From assembly GCA_017475785.1 (NCBI GenBank), contig JAFVEX010000214.1, forward strand, positions 1-5,145: 5,145 nt of DNA, given 5' to 3'. Shown one piece after another: positions 1-5,145 of the stretch. The notes beneath the pieces were generated by a model. That model searched no databases, had not been told where the DNA came from, and saw only the letters and a list, made by a program, of their open reading frames with translations. This DNA comes from Eubacterium sp. GTDB lineage: Bacteria; Bacillota_A; Clostridia; Lachnospirales; Lachnospiraceae. Position numbers and translations under genes: made by a program. Every line of letters begins with the position of its first letter. The stretch's first letter is position 1.

Positions 1-188
1 ATACCGCCGCGGCAATTGCCGCGCTGGATGTCCTGGCTTCGCTGTCGTTTGTGGCGGAGCGGAATCAGTATGTCCGTCCGCAGATTAATACAGAGGGTCG
101 CCTGTGCATTACGGACGGCCGTCATCCTGTCGTAGAGCAGATGATTCCGGACGACCTCTTTATTCCCAATGATACGTCTTTGGATAAG

Positions 189-191
189 TAG
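189..191 (+). other. in-frame TAG stop inside mutS
   Basis: The mutS frame reads L-D-K, then TAG, then D-Q-R-V-S-I-I-T, directly before the P-loop. The reading frame is the same on both sides, so this is a substitution-type stop and not a frameshift. The position falls in a loop that varies among MutS proteins. One base change would turn a CAG, GAG or AAG codon into TAG. The other genes here contain no in-frame TAG; mutS and miaA end in TAA and mutL ends in TGA. Confidence 0.9.
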
Positions 192-1070
192 GACCAGCGC
201 GTATCGATCATTACGGGACCGAATATGGCCGGTAAATCAACTTATATGAGGCAGGTTGCGCTGATTGTCCTGATGGCGCAGATCGGCTCATTCGTGCCGG
301 CGGCCGCGGCAGATATCGGCATCGCCGACAGAATCTTTACCCGGGTCGGCGCGTCAGATGACCTGGCGAGCGGAAAAAGCACCTTCATGGTGGAAATGAA
401 TGAAGTCGCGAACATTCTACGGAACGCGACCTCTGACAGTCTGCTGATCCTGGACGAGATCGGAAGAGGCACCAGCACGTTTGACGGACTGTCAATCGCC
501 TGGGCGGTCGTCGAATATATCGCGGACCGCGCAAACATCGGCGCGCGCACGCTTTTCGCGACGCACTACCATGAGCTGACGGAGCTGGAGGGAAAAATTC
601 CCGGCGTCCAGAATTACTGTATCGCCGTAAAGGAGAAAGGTGATGACATCGTCTTCCTTCGCAAAATCATACGTGGCGGCGCAGACAGAAGCTACGGCAT
701 TCAGGTTGCGCGGCTGGCAGGCGTTCCAGACCCGGTTCTCTCGCGCGCAGAGGTGATCTCCGCGCAGCTGCAGGACAGCGATATTACGGAGGCTGCCCGC
801 GCAATCGCTTCGGATCCTGCGGGAACAGCAGAGGCGCAGACAGAAGAAGATAAGCTGCCGCGTCCTGCCAGCAGAGGAACTGGCGCCCAGCTTTCACTCT
901 TTGAAACCGTCGCGCCGGAAACCGGTACGGGCACATCTCCGGAGCCGCAGAAGCGTCTGCAGGGCAGAAAGGCCCGCGCCGAGCAGCGCGTGCTGGATGA
1001 ACTGAGGGCGGCAGATCTGATGCGCATGACACCGATTGACGCGCTGAATCTGCTGTACAGATTACAAAAT

Positions 1071-1075
1071 GAGGT
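1071..1075 (+). promoter_or_regulatory. ribosome binding site for mutL
   Basis: GAGGT lies within the last codons of mutS, 7 nt before the GTG at 1083. It supports GTG as the mutL start. The next codon upstream but one in this frame is the mutS TAA stop, so no earlier mutL start exists. Because the site lies inside mutS, mutL translation may depend partly on ribosomes finishing mutS; that is an inference. Confidence 0.7.
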
Positions 1076-1082
1076 ATAATCC

Positions 1083-3221
1083 GTGATACAGCTTTTAGAA
1101 CAGGCAACCATCGACCAGATCGCCGCAGGAGAAGTCGTAGAGCGGCCGGCTTCTGTGGTGAAGGAGCTGCTTGAAAACGCGATCGACGCGGGATCCAGCG
1201 CCGTGACTGTCGAAATCCGGGACGGCGGCACCTCTGTGATCCGCGTAACCGATAATGGCGCGGGAATTGAAATGGATCAGGTGCGGCTGGCCTTTACACG
1301 GCACGCGACAAGTAAAATCCGGACCGCTGAGGATCTGATCCGCATTGGCTCTCTGGGCTTTCGTGGAGAAGCGCTTTCCAGCATCGCAGCGGTCGCCCGG
1401 GTGGAACTCATCACAAAGACACCCGATTCTCTGACCGGCGTGCGCTGCTGTATCGAAGGCGGAGAGGAAACGGAATTTCAGGAAATCGGAGCGCCCGGCG
1501 GGACGACCATTCTCGTCCGCAATCTGTTTTACAATACGCCTGCGCGCGCAAAGTTTTTGAAATCTCCGGCCGCAGAGGGAAACCGCGTTGCTGTGATTGT
1601 GGAGGAACTGGCGCTGTCCCATCCGGATATTTCCTTCCGGTTTCTGTCGAATGGGCAGAGCAAACTGTTCACCAGCGGAAACGGAAATCTGGAGGAGCTT
1701 GTTTATCAGATCTACGGAAGAGATCTCGCCAAAAAGCTCATCCCGGTTGACACAAAAACTGATCTGATGCATATCACAGGGCTAATCGGAAACCCCGAGA
1801 TCACTCGCGGAAACCGAAACTTTGAGAGTTATTTCATCAATGGCAGATATGTGCGAAGCCCGTTAATCGCGCGCGCGATCGAAGACGGATACCATGGCTT
1901 TATCATGCAGCACCGCTATCCGTTTACCCTGCTGTATCTGGAGGTCAATCAGGAACTGGTAGATGTCAATGTGCATCCAACAAAAATGGAGGTGCGCATT
2001 CAGAACCAGGAGGCCTTCTACAGACAGCTGACGCTGGCGGTACAAAACGCGCTGATCGCGCGGGAGCGGATCCCGCAGATTTCCTTTGACCAGCCAAAAA
2101 AGCCCGCCGCGCAGGCAAAAGAAAAGCACCGCGCTTCGATGCCGGAGCCTTTTGAGCGCGCGCGGCGCGCAGCAGAGGGGCTGCAGAGCCTTTCCGGCCA
2201 GGCAATGCGTGAATCGCCGGCTTTCTATGGAACGAATAAATCAGGAGCATCTACACGCACCGGCAGACAGACATTGATGCCGGATCTGCCCGGAAACTCT
2301 GCGCAGGCAGAATCCAACTCCCTGGCGCAGCAGCAAACCCACAAAGAATCTATCTTAGGGGCACAGAAACAAACCCACGAAGAGTCTATTTCCGGCACGC
2401 AGCAGCATACCCACGAAGAGTCTATCTCTGGTAAGCAGCAGACCCATGAAGAGTCCATCTCTGGCGCGCAGAAACAGATACAGACAGGATCTGAATCCGG
2501 GGCGCAGAATCAGGCACAGACAGGATCTGAATCCGGGGCGCAGAATCAGACACAGACAGGATCTGCCTTCAGGGCGCAGAATCCGGCGCGGGCCAGACCG
2601 ATACAGACAGAACTGTTTCCAGAAAAGCTGCTGGAGAAGTCTGCGCGTCCGCTGCACCGCATCATCGGCCAGCTCTTCGGAACCTACTGGCTTCTGGAGT
2701 TTCAGGATGCGCTGTATATTGTTGACCAGCACGCAGCGCATGAAAAGGTGCTTTACGAGCGCCTGATGAAGGCGCACCGCGAGCGGACAATTCACTCACA
2801 GCTTCTGTTTCCCGCCCCTGTCGTCACGCTGACCTCATCGGAAGCAGAACTGCTGACGCAGAATCTGGAGAGTTTCTCTGCTCTTGGGTACGAAATCGAA
2901 GCATTCGGCGGCAATGATTTCCGGATCACGGCCGTTCCGGAGCAGCTGTACGGGATCCCGGCGGAAAGCCTGTTCTCTGACTTGCTGGACGACCTGACAC
3001 AGGTGGGGAACGCGGAACCTGAGCGCTTTCTGGAGCGGATTGCCTCCATGTCCTGCCGCGCGGCCGTGAAAGGGAACCACCTGATGGCCGCCGAGGAAGC
3101 TGACGCGCTGATTGATGAGCTGCTGCAGCTGGAGAACCCGTATAACTGTCCGCACGGACGTCCGACCATTATATCCATGACACATTATGAACTCGATAAA
3201 AAATTCAAGCGAATTATCTGA
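1083..3221 (+). CDS. mutL: DNA mismatch repair endonuclease MutL
   Basis: MutL couples mismatch recognition by MutS to strand removal, and in bacteria without MutH it nicks the new strand itself. The N-terminal GHKL ATPase domain (about 1-331) shows E28 and N32 in KELLENAIDAG, D57 in DNGAGI, RHATSKI at 73-79, GFRGEAL at 92-98, RNLFYNTPARAKFLK, and K301 in VHPTKMEVR. A long hydrophilic linker (about 332-523) holds a seven-unit tandem repeat (residues 416-498) and then QTELF at 508-512, a possible beta-clamp motif. The C-terminal dimer/endonuclease domain (about 524-712) has DQHAAHEKVLYE at 548-559, matching DQHA(X)2E(X)4E, followed by SCRAAVKGN around C658 and CPHGRP from C689. All metal-site motifs are present, so the nuclease should be active. 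At 712 residues it is longer than usual (roughly 600-680), and the repeat accounts for the excess. GTG is the only sensible start: it aligns with the normal MutL N-terminus and has a Shine-Dalgarno site. The 3' end overlaps miaA by 35 nt. Confidence 0.97.
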   Translation: MIQLLEQATIDQIAAGEVVERPASVVKELLENAIDAGSSAVTVEIRDGGTSVIRVTDNGAGIEMDQVRLAFTRHATSKIRTAEDLIRIGSLGFRGEALSSIAAVARVELITKTPDSLTGVRCCIEGGEETEFQEIGAPGGTTILVRNLFYNTPARAKFLKSPAAEGNRVAVIVEELALSHPDISFRFLSNGQSKLFTSGNGNLEELVYQIYGRDLAKKLIPVDTKTDLMHITGLIGNPEITRGNRNFESYFINGRYVRSPLIARAIEDGYHGFIMQHRYPFTLLYLEVNQELVDVNVHPTKMEVRIQNQEAFYRQLTLAVQNALIARERIPQISFDQPKKPAAQAKEKHRASMPEPFERARRAAEGLQSLSGQAMRESPAFYGTNKSGASTRTGRQTLMPDLPGNSAQAESNSLAQQQTHKESILGAQKQTHEESISGTQQHTHEESISGKQQTHEESISGAQKQIQTGSESGAQNQAQTGSESGAQNQTQTGSAFRAQNPARARPIQTELFPEKLLEKSARPLHRIIGQLFGTYWLLEFQDALYIVDQHAAHEKVLYERLMKAHRERTIHSQLLFPAPVVTLTSSEAELLTQNLESFSALGYEIEAFGGNDFRITAVPEQLYGIPAESLFSDLLDDLTQVGNAEPERFLERIASMSCRAAVKGNHLMAAEEADALIDELLQLENPYNCPHGRPTIISMTHYELDKKFKRII
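2328..2576 (+). repeat. tandem repeat of a 36-bp (12-residue) unit within mutL
   Basis: Seven head-to-tail units start at 2328, 2364, 2400, 2436, 2469, 2505 and 2541. All are 36 bp except the fourth, which is 33 bp (one codon missing). The protein units are QQQTHKESILGA, QKQTHEESISGT, QQHTHEESISGK, QQTHEESISGA, QKQIQTGSESGA, QNQAQTGSESGA and QNQTQTGSAFRA. They form two subtypes, THEESISG and QTGSESGA. The segment 2481-2529 matches 2517-2565 at 48 of 49 bases, which suggests recent duplication. A decayed eighth unit may begin at 2577 (QNP). All length steps are multiples of three, so copy-number change keeps MutL in frame. The segment is Q/S/G/T/E-rich and probably disordered. Confidence 0.92.
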
Positions 3222-4173
3222 ACAGAGAGCCTGCGTCATTCTGACCGGACCGACTGCCGTCGGAAAGACGGCGCTTTCTGTCCGTCTCGCGAAAGCCATC
3301 AACGGCGCTGTCATATCCGCTGACTCCATGCAGATTTACCGGCGCATGAACATCGGCTCCGCCAAAATCACCCCGCAGGAGATGGACGGCGTCCCACACT
3401 ACCTGATTGACTGTCTGGATCCGGATGAATCCTTTGACGTATACCAGTTTCAGCAGCTTGCCAAAAAGGCCGCCGAGAAAATCCTCCGCGAAGGTCAAAT
3501 TCCGATCCTCGCAGGCGGGACAGGCTTCTACATTCAGGCTTTTCTGAAGGATATTGATTTTTCGGAATCAGAGGGGGCATCTGCGCGCCGCACGCGCCTG
3601 GAGCAGGAGAGCAGGGAACTGGGCGCGGAGGCAATGCACGCGCGGCTGGCCGCGGTCGATCCGGAATCCGCCGCGTCCATTCATCCAAACAACCGGAAAC
3701 GCGTCATACGCGCGCTGGAGTTTTATTATGAAACGGGCCGCCCGATCTCTGCGCATAATGCAGAGCAGCAGCAGAAAACGCCCGCGTGGAATTACGTCTA
3801 TTTTGTCCTGACAGACGACCGCGAGACAATCTACAGGCGGATTGAAGCGCGGGTGGACCAGATGATTGCGGACGGACTGGAGGAAGAGGTCCGGAAGCTC
3901 TGGCAGTCTGGCCTGACAGAATCACACACCTCCATGAAAGGCCTTGGTTACCGCGAGTGGTTCCCCTACTTTCGCGGAGCGTGCAGCAGAGAAGAAGTGA
4001 TCCAGAAGATCAAAACAGATACCAGACATTTTGCCAAGCGGCAGCTGACGTGGTTCCGCAGAGAGCCTGACGTCATTTGGACAGACAAGCGGACCTTCGG
4101 ACATGATGAGGACGCAGTTCTTGCTTTTCTGGTTCAGGAGTGCCGCAGGCGGGGTATCTGTGAATCTTGTTAA
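3187..4173 (+). CDS. miaA: tRNA dimethylallyltransferase MiaA
   Basis: MiaA transfers the dimethylallyl group from DMAPP to N6 of A37 next to the anticodon of tRNAs that read codons starting with U. This is the first step toward ms2i6A, which MiaB completes in many bacteria. The 328 residues show the P-loop GPTAVGKT (21-28), SADSMQIYR (44-52, with D46 matching the catalytic Asp of the family), GVPHYLID, AGGTGFYIQAFL (from 109), HPNNRKRVIRALE (from 166), SMKGLGYREW (from 249) and TRHFAKRQLTWFRRE (from 279). Length is normal for the family (about 300-330). The ATG at 3187 is the only credible start: an in-frame TGA sits at 3178-3180, and no ATG, GTG or TTG follows before the P-loop. The start lies inside the mutL end and lacks a clear Shine-Dalgarno site, so coupling to mutL translation is likely. 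The C-terminus ends in a short, family-atypical RRRGICESC tail. Confidence 0.97.
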   Translation: MNSIKNSSELSEQRACVILTGPTAVGKTALSVRLAKAINGAVISADSMQIYRRMNIGSAKITPQEMDGVPHYLIDCLDPDESFDVYQFQQLAKKAAEKILREGQIPILAGGTGFYIQAFLKDIDFSESEGASARRTRLEQESRELGAEAMHARLAAVDPESAASIHPNNRKRVIRALEFYYETGRPISAHNAEQQQKTPAWNYVYFVLTDDRETIYRRIEARVDQMIADGLEEEVRKLWQSGLTESHTSMKGLGYREWFPYFRGACSREEVIQKIKTDTRHFAKRQLTWFRREPDVIWTDKRTFGHDEDAVLAFLVQECRRRGICESC

Positions 4174-4195
4174 GCCTGCCAAAGCTGAACCTGTC

Positions 4196-4202
4196 GGAGG
4201 GG
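4196..4202 (+). promoter_or_regulatory. ribosome binding site for the FAD oxidoreductase gene
   Basis: GGAGGGG begins 23 nt after the miaA stop. Its GGAGG core ends 8 nt before the GTG at 4209. This strong site decides the GTG start over the in-frame TTG at 4167, which would lie inside miaA and add residues the family lacks. The 35-nt gap between miaA and the GTG shows no terminator hairpin. Confidence 0.75.
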
Positions 4203-4208
4203 AGAATT

Positions 4209-5145
4209 GTGCGAACAAAAGAGATCACCATCATAGGGGGCGGCGCTTCCGGACTGATGTCCGCCATCTGGGCTGCCAGAAGCGGCGCGCGCGTCACCGT
4301 GCTGGAAGCCAACGAAAAGCCCGGGAAGAAGCTTCTCGCAAGCGGCAACGGAAAATGCAATCTGACCAATCTGGCGCAGTCACCTGACTGTTACCGCGGG
4401 TCGGATCCGGCATTCCTGTGGCAGATTATCCGGCAGTTTCCCGCGGAAAAAACCATTGCGTTCTTCACGGGTCTCGGCCTCTATATAAAAAACAGAGACG
4501 GGTGGGTATACCCTTACTCGGAGCAGGCGGGCGCTGTATTAAACGCGCTCCTGATGGAGGCGGAGCACCTGAAGGTCAAAATCAAGACCAGGGAATCCGT
4601 GGAGTCTGTGCGGCGTGAAGATGGACGCTTTATTACCCGCACCGCCTCCTGGCAGTACGAATCGGACGCGGTCATCCTCGCCTGCGGGAGCCCGGCTTCC
4701 GCGGTAAAGGGTTCTTCGGATCTGGCTGTCCGGATTGCAGCTGATCTGGATCTGCCGTTTCTGTCATTTATGCCTGCGCTGGTTCCGCTCCGCATCCGTG
4801 AGAACTATTCCGGCAGATGGGGCGGCACTCGCGCGGAAGGCGCCGTCAGGCTTTTCATCAACGGAGAACAGGCCGCGGAGGCGCGCGGAAACATCCAGCT
4901 GGCCGGCTATGGCATATCAGGAATCCCGGTATTTCAGATCAGCCGCTTTGCAGTCCGCGCCATCCGCGAACGCGGGGATGACGTCAGGGTTCTGATGGAC
5001 TTCTTTCCGGACTGTGAAGAAGAAGAACTTCTGGCCAGAATCCGGCAGCAGCGCGCCCGCTGTCCGTATCAGTCGACGCGTCAGCTTCTGGGCGGCATGC
5101 TTCCGGAGGCGCTCGTTCCTGTAATCATGGACACCTGTCAGTCCG
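4209..5145 (+). CDS. HI0933/BaiN-like NAD(P)/FAD-dependent oxidoreductase, 5' part
   Basis: The frame stays open from the GTG at 4209 to the right edge, giving 312 residues; the family is usually about 400-420, so roughly 100 residues are missing. A Rossmann FAD-binding start is clear: ITIIGGGASGLMSAIWAA with GGGASG at 10-15, and E33 at the end of the second strand, where the FAD ribose is bound. The family signature GKKLLASGNGKCNLTN follows at 39-54. Further family marks are FFTGLGLYIKNRDGWVYP, the second FAD strand AVILACGS, MPALVPL, and the GYGISGIPVFQISRF segment (about 233-247). The usual glycine-rich motif after the AAG strand is altered here to GSSDLAV (168-174). Members are cytosolic flavoproteins of mostly unknown substrate; some relatives are annotated as BaiN or aminoacetone oxidase, neither of which can be inferred here. 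It follows miaA by 35 nt and probably shares its transcript. Family assignment is firm; function is not. Confidence 0.92.
   Translation, partial: MRTKEITIIGGGASGLMSAIWAARSGARVTVLEANEKPGKKLLASGNGKCNLTNLAQSPDCYRGSDPAFLWQIIRQFPAEKTIAFFTGLGLYIKNRDGWVYPYSEQAGAVLNALLMEAEHLKVKIKTRESVESVRREDGRFITRTASWQYESDAVILACGSPASAVKGSSDLAVRIAADLDLPFLSFMPALVPLRIRENYSGRWGGTRAEGAVRLFINGEQAAEARGNIQLAGYGISGIPVFQISRFAVRAIRERGDDVRVLMDFFPDCEEEELLARIRQQRARCPYQSTRQLLGGMLPEALVPVIMDTCQS

Larger units (their letters stand above)
3..1079 (+). pseudogene. mutS: mutS, C-terminal part of DNA mismatch repair ATPase, interrupted by an in-frame TAG
   Basis: MutS binds base mismatches and small loops in new DNA, then becomes an ATP-bound sliding clamp that recruits MutL. 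The gene enters from the left edge in the frame starting at base 3. The first codons give the end of the lever/core region and the start of the ATPase domain (RPQINTEG, DGRHPVVE, FIPNDTSLDK). A TAG follows at 189-191. Beyond it come Walker [10 protein letters not shown] (216-242), the [16 protein letters not shown] signature, Walker B with D and E at 453-458 followed by [10 protein letters not shown], the [12 protein letters not shown] switch, and the [11 protein letters not shown] helix. A variable linker carries QLSLF (888-902), a typical beta-clamp motif, and the gene ends with the C-terminal helical segment [17 protein letters not shown]. Only about 358 of the usual 850-900 residues are inside the window. 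As read, the protein would stop before its ATPase site. The ATG at 225 lies inside Walker A and is not a credible gene start. Gene identity is near certain; whether it is truly broken is not. Confidence 0.9.

Noticed and set aside
189..191. Genome-wide reassignment of TAG to an amino acid
   Set aside because: About 1,700 other codons in mutS, mutL, miaA and the oxidoreductase gene contain no further in-frame TAG, while normal CAG and other codons are plentiful. One isolated TAG fits a point lesion or error better.
225..1079. A separate 284-residue gene starting at ATG 225
   Set aside because: The ATG is the Met of GPNMAGKST, inside the MutS P-loop, and the same frame is clearly MutS upstream. 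A product from here would lack part of the nucleotide site. It is the distal part of interrupted mutS.
1075..1080. TATAAT resembling a -10 promoter box before mutL
   Set aside because: It matches the -10 consensus, but the nearest TTGAC-like element (1036-1041) is 33 nt upstream, far beyond the usual 16-18 nt. It spans the mutS stop and looks incidental.
701..1231. Antisense open frame (176 codons) across the mutS/mutL junction
   Set aside because: The Ser/Ala/Arg-rich product has no recognisable motif, and the strand opposite is clearly coding.
1095..1772. Long antisense open frame (225 codons) opposite mutL
   Set aside because: It lies wholly across the highly conserved MutL ATPase domain, and its protein resembles no family I know. 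Long antisense frames are common in GC-rich genes.
2225..2458. Antisense open frame with repeated DSSWVCC peptides
   Set aside because: The repeats are only the reverse-complement reading of the mutL 36-bp units.
4174..4208. Possible terminator between miaA and the oxidoreductase gene
   Set aside because: The 35-nt gap has no GC-rich hairpin followed by a T run; it holds the ribosome binding site instead.

Overview
The window reads as one compact, rightward stretch of bacterial housekeeping DNA. In order it carries the 3' part of mutS, a complete mutL, a complete miaA, and the 5' part of a HI0933/BaiN-like FAD-dependent oxidoreductase gene. All genes are on the + strand. The junctions are tight: 3 nt between mutS and mutL, a 35-nt mutL/miaA overlap, and 35 nt between miaA and the oxidoreductase gene. 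No internal promoter or terminator is visible, so I infer a single operon. No stretch over 300 bases lacks a gene.

The likely host is a GC-rich member of Clostridia, probably Lachnospiraceae-like. This is inferred from the mutS-mutL-miaA-flavoprotein order, from a MutL that keeps the metal-dependent endonuclease motifs (the type found in bacteria without MutH), from GTG starts behind GA-rich Shine-Dalgarno sites, and from the style of the protein sequences. It is not proven by a marker gene.

MutS recognises mismatches and acts as an ATP-driven clamp. MutL is its ATP-gated partner and nicks the new strand. The MutS remnant carries a plausible beta-clamp motif (QLSLF) and MutL carries a candidate one (QTELF), which would link both to the replication clamp. 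MiaA prenylates A37 of tRNAs that read UNN codons, and it often sits next to mutL in bacteria. The role of the flavoprotein is unknown.

Two things are unusual. First, mutS has an in-frame TAG at 189-191, 24 nt before the Walker A codons. All ATPase motifs after it are intact, so the stop is a recent nonsense mutation, a sequence error, or (less likely) a read-through codon. Second, the linker between the two MutL domains contains seven tandem copies of a 12-residue unit (2328-2576), the last ones nearly identical at DNA level. I see no sign of a mobile element, CRISPR array, RNA gene or new multi-gene system.
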